The notes under the pieces: generated by a model
The model's input: only the letters and a program-made list of their open reading frames with translations
Told to the model about the DNA's origin: nothing
Databases searched by the model: none
Part shown: piece by piece, positions 54,655 to 64,000 of the stretch
Numbering within the stretch: the first letter of the stretch is position 1
How the letters are laid out: every line of letters starts with the position of its first letter
Translations under genes and position numbers: made by a program
Assembly (NCBI GenBank): GCA_032716605.1
Contig: JAVRFV010002311.1
Span: 2,552,492-2,616,491 of the forward strand
Source of the DNA: Paralithodes platypus
Taxonomy: Eukaryota; Arthropoda; Malacostraca; Decapoda; Lithodidae
DNA: 64,000 nt
Direction of reading: 5' to 3'

Positions 54655-54785
54655 TGGGTTTTCTCCTGAGCGATCTAGATGTGTGTGAATTCGTGTTTAG
54701 TTTTAGTTTTTTATTGTTGTGTTGTCCCTGTTCGGGCTCTGCCTCGAGTCAACCACCCCCAGGTAAAAAAAACAATAAAAATAAA
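54655..54785 (+). repeat. Dispersed repeat S2, partial copy
   Basis: 'gggttttctcctgagcgatctagatgtgtgtgaattc', 'gttgtccctgttcgggctctgcctcgagtcaaccaccccc', then an A-rich tail to 54787, immediately before the Tigger element's TA. Confidence 0.7.
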
Positions 54786-54789
54786 GGTA

Positions 54790-57445
54790 CAGTCTGGCCT
54801 GCCAATACGCGAGCTTTTAATACGCGATTCACCTTATACGCGAGGAGGGGGTCGAATCATACCCAAAACTTTCAAAACGCGTGATGTACCTTTAAAACGC
54901 GAATCCGGGGCCGATATAAGGGCAATTCCGGGGAGTTCAGCTAATACGCGAGGCCCCCCACCATTCCGCGCATCCATCTGCGCAGGGACGCCAGGGCAGG
55001 GCATTGTGGGATACGCCAGTCTACCCTCAGTCCTCGCTCGCGCAACAGCAGTCCGACTCGTGTGCAGTGATATAGTTTTTTGCCCCCATCATCATGCCCC
55101 CTCGCAAGAACAAACTTATCACCCACCAGATGAAGCTGGAGGTCATCAAAAGAAAAGGAAAAGGAGAAGGAAACTCAGCCATCGGTCGAGCAATGGGTTT
55201 AGCGGAATCGACAGTTAGAACAATCTGGGCTAACCGAGAAAAGATCAACACCATCGTGAAGTCCTATGGTGCTGCCATGATGGACCAACGTTGCAGGAGC
55301 AACAATCCAGCTATGGTGGTCATGGAGCGATACCTGGCAGCATTCCTAGCCCGCAAACACCGTGAGCAAGTCCCGGTGGATAAGGCCTATATCAAACAGC
55401 AGGCTAAACTCTTCTACACCACCGCAAGTGCTAGGACAAAGTCTGGCCAGAATTTTAATTTTAAGGCATCCAACGGTTGGCTCCATGGCTTCATGAAACG
55501 GAAGGACCTAAGGAACATCAAGGTGTCCGGAGAACGTGGGTCTGCAGATGTGGTGGCAGCCGACACATTTCCTGGGGTGTTGAAGACCATAATCGAGGAT
55601 GGTGGCTACACAAAGGATCAGATTTATAATGTGGATGAAAGTGGCTTGCAATACAAGTGTATGCCAAAATCTACATATCTTGCCAAATCTGTGAAACAGG
55701 CAAAGGGCCGCAAGATAGACAAGTCAAGGTTCACTGTCATGTTTACTGTGAACCTTTCCGGCAGCCACAAGATGCGGCCTGTAGTGGTGCACACAGCTGC
55801 CCACCCTCGATGTTACAAGAACCTGCGCGACATGAATGACACTGGAACTTATTGGTACAAGAGCGCTAATGGGTGGATGACTAGTGCCATTATGTCTGAC
55901 TGGCTTGTCAAGCAATTTGTTCCTGACGCCCGCCTCAAATGCCAACAACTAGGCCTACCTTTCAAGGCCCTGTTATTGATGGACAACGCCCCTTGCCACC
56001 CACACTATTTAGAGACTCTACATCCCGACGTACAGATTGTTTTCATGCCACCAAAAACAAACATCTCTCATACAGCCACTGGACCAAGAAGTCATATCGA
56101 ATGTGAAGCTCTTTTACCAGACACGACTCTACAATTATCTACGCCAGAAGACAGAGAGCAATGAAGAGATTTTGGCTATGCAGCAGGAGTTCGCATCATC
56201 GTCTGATGAGGAACAGGCACCCCAGGCAGAGGCACCCCAGGCAGCGGCACCCCAGGCAGCGGCAGCAGAGGCACCCCAGGCAGCGGCAGCAGAGGCACCC
56301 CAGGCAGCGGCACCCCAGGCACCACAGGCAGAGGCAGAGATGACCGTGACACACTTCTGGCGTGTTTTTACCATCAAATACGCAATCGACTTCCTTCTTC
56401 TAGCATGGGCTGATATAAATGATGCCACAATTAATCATGCCTGGCGAGCACTTACTCCTCATTTATGTGCTCCCAAGGCCAACAAAGTCCAGTCAGTCAC
56501 CGAGGCAGAGGCAGAGGCAGTTCAAGCGGCCCGCGCAGTGGCTGGTTTCGGGGCAGTGACAGCCGAGGAGATTCGTGAGGTTATTGAGGCAGGTGAACAA
56601 CAGACTCAAGGTGACACAATTGAGCAGATTGATGCCGAAGATCAAGCACATCAAGCACGACAACCGAACAACGACGTTGAACCAGCCCCTGCACCTGCTA
56701 ACATGGATCTGTCTGTAGGTAAACTGAGCGAAATCTTGGCTTTAGTTGACCAACTCAAGGAAGGATTTCGCTCAGGGGAGCAGTGCCCTGTGAGAACACA
56801 TGAAGTCCTGCTGGGCGTTGACAGTGTTTTCCGCTTTTATTCTGACAAACATCATCAGGAAGTCAACAAGAGGAGACAAACTTTAATGACAAGATTCCTT
56901 GCCCGCCAAGAACCTCAACAAGAAGATGATGACGAACCCCAACCTTCGACCTCGGCAGGCTCGGCTGCTCAGGTTGACATGCCCGACGATGATTTTGGTG
57001 GCTTCATGAGGGAGGTTCAGGTGGAACAAAGGCGCCTGGCCCTCAACAGAGTGCTAGATGCCAGGGATAGTTCGTCGGACGATGATGATGCCGGGGCCGG
57101 GGCCGGGGCCGGGGCTGGGGCCGGGGCCGGGGCACATTAGCTGAACTCGCCCTGCCTCGGAGGGGGCCTGCCTCGGAGCCCCCACCCTTCATATCTACAG
57201 TTACTGTTAATTTTAAGGTGAGTTTATTATTATTGTTATATTTTCTTATGATTTGGATGTTTATGTATACATATATGTACCTTTTGTGGCAATTGACGGA
57301 GATAAATAGGCCTAAAGTAGACAACTTGGAGTCAGTGCCGCCCATATCGATTTATTCCCATATAATACTATATTGCTAATACGCGAATTTTCATTCCGCG
57401 CCCTCGCGTGTCGCCCATATTCTCGCGTATTGGCAGGCCAGACTG
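54790..57445 (+). mobile_element. Complete Tigger/pogo DNA transposon
   Basis: Starts CAGTCTGGCCTGCCAATACG and ends with its exact reverse complement; TA at 54788-54789 and 57446-57447. 2656 bp. Subterminal motif repeats of 'tacgcga' at both ends. Carries a single transposase gene with one frameshift. Deletion derivatives are at 17231 and 62951. Confidence 0.95.
55094..57140 (+). pseudogene. Tigger/pogo transposase, one frameshift
   Basis: Residues 4-50: psq-type helix-turn-helix (KLEVIKRKGKGEGNSAIGRA, STVRTIW). Residues 75-145: CENP-B-type DNA-binding domain (FKASNGWLHGFMKRK). The DDE/D core has YNVDESGLQYK (Asp 1), LLLMDNAPCHPH (Asp 2) and, about 32 residues on and in the other frame, IQPLDQEV (Asp 3). 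All three metal-binding Asp residues are present. An extra A near 56054 moves the frame from 55094-56164 to 56037-57140. The C-terminus is unusually long: Glu-Ala-Pro-Gln repeats (56208-56340), an acidic Ser/Asp stretch, and a final Ala-Gly repeat. Confidence 0.92.
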
Positions 57446-57447
57446 TA

Positions 57448-57560
57448 TGCCGTCGCCAACACCGTGAACGACCGCAACAGTGCAAGTACTGGGGTACTGA
57501 GCTGGATACACAGGCATCGTTTGCCTTTTTCAAGAGCTACTGTAAGATACTGTAAGATAG
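57448..57560 (+). repeat. CR1 3'-end fragment
   Basis: 'gccgtcgccaacaccgtgaacgaccgcaacagtgcaagtactgg' to 'ctgtaagatactgtaagata' matches the CR1 3' UTR of 52730-52860. The Tigger element is inserted at its left edge. Confidence 0.8.
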
Positions 57561-57623
57561 ATAGATAGATGTGCCTGAGTATATAGGTAGATATATAGAT
57601 AGATAGATAGATTGATTACTGAC

Positions 57624-57798
57624 CAGGATCGACCAGCGGGGACTTCTCTCTCTCCAACTTTTGATACTCCATAACTGTTGTCTTCCTGGTTCCTGGTGTG
57701 AAGATAGCAGCATAGGTCCGGTCATCAAAGTATGCCAAACTAGGAACAATGGTTAACCAGTTCAGGAAACTAAGGTTGCCAGAGATTATCAGGACTAT
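57624..57798 (-). CDS. Lipase maturation factor exon (transmembrane region)
   Basis: 175 bases, acceptor 'ttcttccccag' (plus 57799-57809), donor GTCAGT (plus 57618-57623). Starts in phase 0 and ends one base into a Gly codon that the exon at 53384 completes. Encodes IVLIISGNLSFLNWLTIVPSLAYFDD, the very conserved LMF membrane helix and 'GNLSFLNWLT' motif, then a variable lumenal linker (RTYAAIFTPGTRKTTVMEYQ...). Frame intact. Confidence 0.9.
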
Positions 57799-57989
57799 CT
57801 GGGGAAGAAAATATAAGAACATCTTAGGTTTCGGGATTTTAAGACCTTTCCTCCATTAGTTTGACGATTTTAAGACCTTTTGTGCCATTTAGGTGTAAAT
57901 TTTTTCCTGGCGAGAGATAGCAAGCCTGAAATTTAGAAAGAAAAATGCACAAATTAATCTTGGAGGGAGGTCTTGATGGGACAGTAGAG

Positions 57990-58295
57990 TAGGGGCTCAC
58001 ATAGAACGTGTTCGCATAGAACGCCGACCTAAAATATTGTTCCCAAATTTTCGTTAGGAACGAATGTGATCATATAGAATGATTTCGCCATCAAAGTAGG
58101 GTAAATCCGAGTAGTTCTCATATAGAGCCGAAATATCGTACAAAACGTACAAAATATCGTACGCTCCTGACGGAAATTTACGCTTACAGCGAACATTGAC
58201 CATATTGGGCCACCAAAATGCCGCGATCACATAGAACGAAATCACATAGAACGGCCTCGTTTATCAACCAATTTCTCGTTCTATGTGAGACCCTA
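57990..58295. mobile_element. MITE M3, TA-flanked
   Basis: TAGGGGCTCACATAGAACG at the left and CGTTCTATGTGAGACCCTA at the right are inverted repeats with two differences. 'catagaac' words recur inside (58013, 58075, 58232, 58246). TA at both edges fits Tc1/mariner-type integration. No ORF. Confidence 0.8.
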
Positions 58296-58389
58296 TTGTA
58301 TTTATTTTAAGCTTGATAAAGATCTAGGGAGGAAACTAAACAAACTGGGGAAGAGAATATTTAAAAGAACATGTTATAATAGTTTAATG

Positions 58390-58565
58390 CAGATCTCCCT
58401 CGATTTAAGATTGGGTTACGTTCCTGAAAAGCCAATGATAAATAGAAAAATCGTATAGCAAACCTAAAAGTAATGGGGATGCATTCTGGGACCAGCCAAA
58501 ACCCAAACACCTAAAAACCTATAATAATATCTTAAATCGGGGCATCGGTTAGTGAGGGAGACCTG
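58390..58565. mobile_element. MITE family M1, older copy
   Basis: CAGATCTCCCTCG ... GAGGGAGACCTG; same internal text as 10025-10216. The flanking TA is lost on both sides, in line with greater age. Confidence 0.8.
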
Positions 58566-58617
58566 TCCTCATATCTGGTTAAAAAACATTGACATTAATC
58601 AGGATTATTTGTTGTGA

Positions 58618-58690
58618 AAAAAAAAATATATATATATATATACCGGTACCGGTATATAATTATATATATATATACCGGTATATATAGAAG
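58618..58690. repeat. AT-rich palindromic microsatellite
   Basis: (TA)n runs alternating with ACCGGTACCGGT and ACCGGT; self-complementary over most of its length and able to form cruciforms. Confidence 0.8.
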
Positions 58691-59351
58691 AACATGTTAT
58701 AATATTATAATGCACATTGAAATGCTGGGTGCGAAGGGAATTTAACCCTCCTGAAAATCCCCAGGCCTGCCCCGTGATCTGGTGCTGTCTCGAACTCTGG
58801 TCAGTAGCAGTAGACATGCCAGACTTGCGCGCAACCACTGTACTACCACGGACGTAGAATAGGATAGCAAGCTTAGTTCTCCTTGAAAGAACCAGGTGAT
58901 AGTCTCGTGGTGATTCACGTGGTGGGTTTATTAGACTTCTCCACCAACGACTATTTTACGCTATACCAGACGTCAACTCGGGTAATTGGTGGTTGCGGGA
59001 TTTTGCGGGTACCAGGCATTACACACATAAACCTCCCAGTCCTCCGCTAACATGCATTCTACAGTACTACAGTATAGTGCTTTACGGCTATTGCGGTCAT
59101 CTAAAAAATGCTAAATACAAGCTATCACACATCACGCACACAGAACGTGGCGGAAAAATAGAATGTGAACATTCCGAGCGATACCTTTTGATGTGTTCGC
59201 CACTCTTCTAGCGGCACCAAGGAGCGCGACGCCCCTCGTTATGGGTGGTGATCTGGTGCAGTAGACTGTTTGAAGCGACAGCTCGCTCCCTTGCGAGGAT
59301 GGGCTCGTCTGGCACTTTTTACGTCAACAAGCGAGCAAAAGGTGATTCAGT

Positions 59352-59450
59352 AAGTGATTGGTCCACATCCTAAGATCATCAGAGTGTTGTGATTGGTCCA
59401 CATGACAAGATCATCAGAGTGCTGTGATTGGCTGCCACTTCCTGTCTGGC
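59352..59450. repeat. Short tandem duplication (about 41 bp x 2)
   Basis: 'gattggtccacat(cc)taagatcatcagagtgttgt' is repeated at 59396 as 'gattggtccacatgacaagatcatcagagtgctgt'. Non-coding. Confidence 0.7.
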
Positions 59451-59544
59451 AGCTTCAAAATGTACGCTTTATTGGAATTAAGCCACCTAATACAGTATAA
59501 TCTACCTTCAGATATGTCATGGTTAGTGGCATAGCGTCATGTAC

Positions 59545-59615
59545 AGTGGCATGGTCGGTAGCGCGTCTGACTGCTAATCGAAGGATCTGCAGTGTCAAAA
59601 CCTCAAATTGGTCTA
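59545..59615 (+). repeat. tRNA-like sequence
   Basis: 'tggtcggtagcgcgtctgactgctaatcgaagg' resembles the D-arm and anticodon arm of a tRNA and matches 10645-10700; the B box is degenerate ('gtgtcaaaacc'). Probable SINE head. Confidence 0.4.
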
Positions 59616-59624
59616 CTTTACATA

Positions 59625-61320
59625 ACTATTATAATGTAAAACTTGCAAAATAAACAAACCAAAACTTGGACGAACACAGTAAAACGATAAAACAACTAAT
59701 CAAAATCGCTATGTGGAAACAACGCTTAAGCAAAATAACAATTCTTTATAAATAAAAAAAACAAACAATCCACCACATAGGGTGTACACCACTACATGAG
59801 CAAGTTAATAAAAAAAACAATCCACCACATAGGGTGTACACTCACGCGTACTAAAAGTTGCTCAGGGGTGGGTCCTTCCTTCCCCTGCTCCACCCGGGGC
59901 AGGTGGAAGGGGGGAGTCGTGTCCAAGTCTACCCGACCTTCCACCCCCAAACTTCCCCCTACCCCCAACTCCCCCACCTACTTTCTCTAGCTGGCAGTTA
60001 GTGATTAGCGACGATTATTCTCATGTATTACAAACTATTGTTAAACCATCATTGCACATGCTTACAATGGCTAATATTTATAATTTATTAGGAATATATT
60101 AATACAATATACTGTATAATTATTTTCTCAAAATGAGTATACACAACATGGGTTACAAGATTCTCAGCTGTAGTGATCTGCTTCTCTCTCTCTCTTTCTT
60201 GACACGTAGACTACGAGGTCAGTTAATTTACAAACAAAATTAAATATGAAAATGTGTAGCCTTAATATGAATACAATATGCGGTAATGGCTGGCAGTTTG
60301 ATTTGAAAAGGTTCAGCACTAGTATTTCTGGAAACTGTTTACCATTTAAGATTTGTTCTATCTGGAACAAACTTTCCTCAGAAGTTGTAAACATCTCCTC
60401 AGTTGAGCAGTTCAAGAAGACAGTAGTCAGTAGATAGTATTTTGTACACTCTGTAATGAGTGTAGTGCACTGAACAATGTCTCTCCTTCCACTTTGAATA
60501 TTTCCCCGAAATGGACCGCAAAGTCTTTGAGATACCGGTACTAACTATTCCTTGTAACTCTCTCATAGCACACTTTTAACAACTAAGATATAACGGGTGT
60601 GAATGGGATAGTATATTTACCTTCAATAGTGTTGTATGATGAATGTTGCCTGCACTTGATACACTTAAAGGAGAGTTGATGGTAAGACTATCTATTAAAC
60701 CTAAACTTAAGTTGTGGGTTTGTAGAGGTGACAGGCTGAGAACACAGACAAGAGACAAAGGCGGGGTAAGTGATGAGGCAAGCACTGTCACTCAAAGGCT
60801 TGATAATCAAACCGTACTACTGTATATATATATATATTAACACTGACTTTGATCACAAGCTATAATTATATCGAGTTCTACATTGAATTAAGCGAACCAT
60901 GAGTGTATAGGATACATAAAATGAAATCCAGACAGTTTATAGTATGTGTGGTATAGAATATATGAAAGAAACTGAATGAAATGATAAACGAAACAATCGA
61001 TAATAGTCGCAACACTTCCAGCCAATCTTTGAAAAAAAAATTCCTTTTCTGTTATGTTAGAAAAAAAAAAATCGACTGTCGTAAGTTATTTGAGGACCAA
61101 GGAATATATCGTAAAGGGCACGTTAATGTGTATGACAATGATGGTGAACATGTTATCATTAACCCTTTACGAGCGGCCTATGCGGTTTATTTATATGTAC
61201 CGCCCAGCGGGGTGTTTTTAGCCAAAATAGGGCTGTTTACGTGATCATTTTCATGCCTAAATAAGACCCAGAACGTAAAACAAGTATCTATCCCTGAAAG
61301 GGCATAAACAGAGGCGGACT
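59625..61320. other. Non-coding with unclassified dispersed repeats
   Basis: 59633-59725 ('tgtaaaacttgcaaaataaacaaacc', 'caaaatcgctatgtggaaac') is repeated at 14293-14345, 24590-24685 and 16125-16150. 59760-59840 holds a direct duplication of 'aacaatccaccacatagggtgtacac'. A pyrimidine-rich patch lies at 59930-59990. No gene found. Confidence 0.45.
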
Positions 61321-61324
61321 CCCG

Positions 61325-62296
61325 TTGGAACTGTTTTATGCAGACGATTTAGTCCTAATAGCTGACAGTATGCAGGATGCTGAGGCCAAATTCAGAAAGT
61401 GGAGAGAGGGCATGGCGAGCAAGGGTTTAAGAGTCAATATTAACAAAACCAAGGTTATGCATTGTAGTTTGAGACGAGGCAATGTGGAAAAGAGCGGTGC
61501 ATACCCATGTGCAGTGTGTGGAAAGGGAGTGGGCGTTAACTCAATTCAATGTAGCATCTGTCGATGTTGGGTACACCATGGGAGTAAGCGCTGTAGTAGA
61601 ATAAAGGGGCCCCTGCCGAAGGATAAGTCAGAAATAGAGAAATTTGAGTGCGTAGTGTGCAAAGGCGAGCTTGTGTTAAGTGATGATCCTGTGGCTGTGA
61701 ATTTTGGAAATGAGTCTTTGGAGCTGGTGAACAAGTTTAGTTACCTAGGAGATACCATCTCTGCCGGTGGTGGGGCCGAGGCTGCCACTGTTGCTAGAAT
61801 TAGGTGTGGCTGGGGGAAGTTCAGAGAATTGACGCCAATCCTGACCATGAAAAGAATGCCTCTCCCCCTGAAGGGAAAGGTGTATGCCTCATGTGTTAGA
61901 AGTGCAATGACGTATGCCTCAGAAACATGGGCCGTTAAAGTAGAGGATGTCAACAGAATGGAGCGTAATGAGATGAGAATGGTGAGATGGATGTGTGGGG
62001 CCAGGCTACAGGATAGAATAACAAATGTTGAGCTGAGGAGACGTTTAGGTATAAAGAGTATTAGCGAGGTGATGCGTACAAGTAGACTGGGATGGTATGG
62101 ACATGTGGAGAGAATGGATGAACAAAATTGGGTGACAAAATGCAGGTCTGTGATTGTGGAGGGAGCTGCACCAAGGGGTGGACCGAGGAAGACCTGGGAT
62201 CGGACTATACGCGCCGATCTCAAATCCAAGAACTTGACAAGTGAAGCAGCCCTTAACAGGGTTGCCTGGAACGCCGCCATTAGGACAAGAGACTGA
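61325..62296 (+). CDS. LINE family D: reverse transcriptase with embedded zinc finger
   Basis: 323 codons, open; 5'-truncated so that it begins at the catalytic box (LFYADDLVLIADS). Directly after VNINKTKVMHCS comes a PHD/treble-clef-like zinc motif (residues about 60-112: CAVCGKGVGVNSIQCSICRC, WVHHGSKRCSRI, CVVC). Then the thumb resumes with VNKFSYLGDTISAGGG, MTYASETWAVKVED, SRLGWYGHVERMDEQNWV and GGPRKTWDRTI. Such a finger is known in several animal LINEs. The 3' end is (TATG)n at 62335-62347. Fragments of the family: 1395, 18783, 23650. Confidence 0.88.
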   Translation: MELFYADDLVLIADSMQDAEAKFRKWREGMASKGLRVNINKTKVMHCSLRRGNVEKSGAYPCAVCGKGVGVNSIQCSICRCWVHHGSKRCSRIKGPLPKDKSEIEKFECVVCKGELVLSDDPVAVNFGNESLELVNKFSYLGDTISAGGGAEAATVARIRCGWGKFRELTPILTMKRMPLPLKGKVYASCVRSAMTYASETWAVKVEDVNRMERNEMRMVRWMCGARLQDRITNVELRRRLGIKSISEVMRTSRLGWYGHVERMDEQNWVTKCRSVIVEGAAPRGGPRKTWDRTIRADLKSKNLTSEAALNRVAWNAAIRTRD

Positions 62297-62299
62297 AAC

Positions 62300-62950
62300 T
62301 GCACTTATGTGTGGAACACTCAGTCTTAAAATGTTATGTATGTATGTAGAGCTTTCGAATGACACCATAACGATCCTTTTATGATGGCTAGTTTTCTTGC
62401 AATAACCGTGCAACGCGAGTGCAAAAAGCATGTAATTAGCCACTTTCCCGATACAATTCCGTATATAGCGAGTGAGAGAGGTAGGAGGGAGGTGAGATTC
62501 GTGTCAGTAGGTTCGCCGCGGTGGTCTGGAGCAGTCATACACTCGCTACTCTCCTGCCACCACTTGTCTCTCTCTCTCAGCAACATTACGTGCTGAAATT
62601 GCCACTCGAGTTATGTCGAGCGCCGCCACATAGTCCAGCTTTATTTAACTCGACTTAAGTTGCGCGCCGACTTTTAGGGGTTAATGCTGTTTGATCTTGG
62701 ATTTAATTACGGTTTTATTATATAAATCACATTAAATCTTGGTCGTAGAGAGAAAGAGAGGGGCAGAAAACCTCTACAGCCTAGATTCGTGTAACCCACT
62801 TTGTTTGTGTGAAGACTCATTTTGAGAATGCGAATACATATTGTATTAATACATTCCCGATAAATATTTAATGTTGGCCATTGTAAGCGTTTGCAATGAT
62901 GGTTTAGCTATAATTTACAAGATATGAGAACAAACGTGGCTAATTACTAA
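62300..62950. other. LINE D 3' UTR, then non-coding sequence
   Basis: 62297-62347 is the family D 3' UTR and tail. 62380-62690 is GC-richer than the surroundings, with CpG-containing words (gcgagt, cgccgcgg, gcgcgccg), but no convincing exon. The rest is AT-rich. Confidence 0.4.
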
Positions 62951-63006
62951 CCCTCGCAAGAACAAACTTATTATTGTTATATTTTCTTATGATTTGGATG
63001 TTTATG

Positions 63007-63046
<40 letters not shown>

Positions 63047-63216
63047 TGTACCTTTTGTGGCAATTGACGGAGATAAATAGGCCTAAAGTAGACAACTTGG
63101 AGTCAGTGCCACCCATATCGATTTATTCCCATATAATACTCTATTGCTAATACGCGAATTTCCATTCCGCGCCCTCGTGTGTCGCCCATATACTCGCGTA
63201 TTGAGAGGCCTGACTG
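62951..63216 (+). mobile_element. Tigger/pogo deletion derivative, right half
   Basis: Begins with 'ccctcgcaagaacaaactta', the first codons of the transposase (55100-55120), joined directly to the 3' UTR of the same element (from 57228) and running to a right end ATTGAGAGGCCTGACTG followed by TA. It has an internal (CATATA)n expansion at 63009-63045. A left terminus was not found. Confidence 0.85.
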
Positions 63217-63256
63217 TATATATATATACAGTAGATAGATAGATAGATGAACTCAC

Positions 63257-63492
63257 CTCATAATGGTAATTCATACAGCTGAGGTACCACCAACAGGAAT
63301 CACCGCGTAGTTTAATAAGTCCCGCCCCTAACATGATGCGGAAGATCAGCCAGCGCAGCCCCATGACCATGATGGGGGTGGGGGGGCTGCCCCGGGGGAG
63401 GGGGGACAGGGATAGTAACGGCACAGACCACACGGCCAGGAACCCCGTCTCCAGAAGCTGGGACTCCCATCCGAAGCCGTACCAGATCTGAC
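63257..63492 (-). CDS. Lipase maturation factor exon (conserved N-terminal half)
   Basis: 236 bases, acceptor 'cttcctccatag' (plus 63493-63504), donor GTGAGT (plus 63251-63256), ends in phase 0. Encodes QIWYGFGWESQLLETGFLA, a Pro-rich loop, MVMGLRWLIFRIMLGAGLIKLRGD and CWWYLSCMNYHYE: the signature of LMF1/LMF2, ER-membrane chaperones for lipoprotein lipase and relatives. Upstream exons lie beyond the window. The exon expected next (about 60 residues) was not found before 57798. Confidence 0.92.
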
Positions 63493-63539
63493 CTATGGAG
63501 GAAGTATAGGTAAATTATAACATCAGGGTATGTACAGTA

Positions 63540-63559
63540 CCTGAATATAGAGATAGATG

Positions 63560-63621
<62 letters not shown>

Positions 63622-63622
63622 T
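63540..63622. repeat. (GATA)n / (GACA)n microsatellite
   Basis: About fifteen GATA units at 63558-63608, then three GACA units. Lies in the first intron visible upstream of the LMF exon. Confidence 0.95.
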
Positions 63623-63699
63623 TAGATATATATAAGATCAGGTAAGGTAGAATGACTCATGCTTCAAGTTACAGTACTTAGGGGAGGTTTTTATTTTCC

Positions 63700-63930
63700 T
63701 CCCTAGACCTCCATCAAGCTTAAATAAACACCCACCCAAGACCCTCCTTGAAGATATATTTGTAAATTTCCCGGCCGAAGGCCAATTCCTCTAATGTTAC
63801 AGGCTCGCTATCGCTCGCCAGGATTTTTTGTACATCTAAATGGCACAAAAGGTAATGAAATGGCCAAAATAATGGGACAAATGACTTAAAATCCCAAAAC
63901 TAATGGGGCTAAGCACAAGGGAGTCCAGAA
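63700..63930. repeat. Unclassified dispersed repeat
   Basis: 'ctcgctatcgctcgccagga', 'catctaaatggcacaaaagg' and 'aaactaatggggctaa' recur in part at 57840-57935 (opposite orientation), 27765-27860 (opposite orientation) and 23145-23260. At least four copies in the window, none coding. Confidence 0.55.
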
Positions 63931-64000
63931 AAAAAATCCCCCTTAACCCCAGGACCATGACTCCCTCCCAAACCAGTACAAAATCAACTAATGGGGCTAA

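Noticed and set aside
56135..56428. Ala/Trp/Gly-rich minus-strand ORF
   Set aside because: Antisense shadow of the repetitive C-terminus of the Tigger transposase.

Overview
This is eukaryotic DNA, most likely from an arthropod and probably a decapod crustacean. Single coding exons with canonical splice sites are separated by kilobases of transposon debris. The text is AT-rich, dense in microsatellites and in CCTAGG-type palindromes. The genus-level guess is inference; the sequence directly shows only intron-bearing animal genes and animal transposon families.

Host genes. Four loci are visible, all on the minus strand and all as isolated exons. (1) A lipase maturation factor (LMF) gene has exons at 63257-63492, 57624-57798 and 53384-53534; the last two join in phase. 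(2) A kinesin motor domain lies in exons at 25814-26002 and 24474-24567, in phase across the intron but with a one-base frameshift in each. (3) An unidentified gene has three phase-0 exons at 16796-17031, 16374-16454 and 14080-14259. (4) One exon of a PARN/PNLDC1-like CAF1 nuclease is at 9876-9997. No complete host gene and no rRNA gene or CRISPR array was seen.

Transposon layout. 3.2-8.8 kb is a BEL/Pao LTR retrotransposon with separate lesions in protease, reverse transcriptase and integrase. 10-16 kb holds MITEs, a SINE, an RTE-like LINE with a GATA tail, and CR1 pieces. 26-31 kb holds another RTE copy and a SINE split by an L2/CR1-type LINE. 33.4-34.6 kb is a third RTE copy. 39.1-49.8 kb is built from two copies of one LINE, each hit by a SINE and by a DNA transposon: an Academ-like element with an XPG/FEN1 nuclease in copy A, and a piggyBac-type TTAA element in copy B. 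Each copy preserves the empty site for the other's insertions. 49.8-52.5 kb is a second RTE-like LINE. 54.8-57.4 kb is a complete Tigger/pogo transposon, and 61.3-62.3 kb is a LINE with a zinc finger beside its reverse transcriptase.

How the parts relate. The SINE ends in the same sequence as the LINE it has inserted into, so that LINE is its likely mobilising partner. Target-site duplications of 9-15 bp flank many of the retrocopies, and TA or TTAA flanks the DNA elements. The most interesting single object is the 3.2-kb element at 41187-44402, which joins the end of a probable transposase to a FEN1-like nuclease with all seven acidic active-site positions and a cysteine-rich tail.
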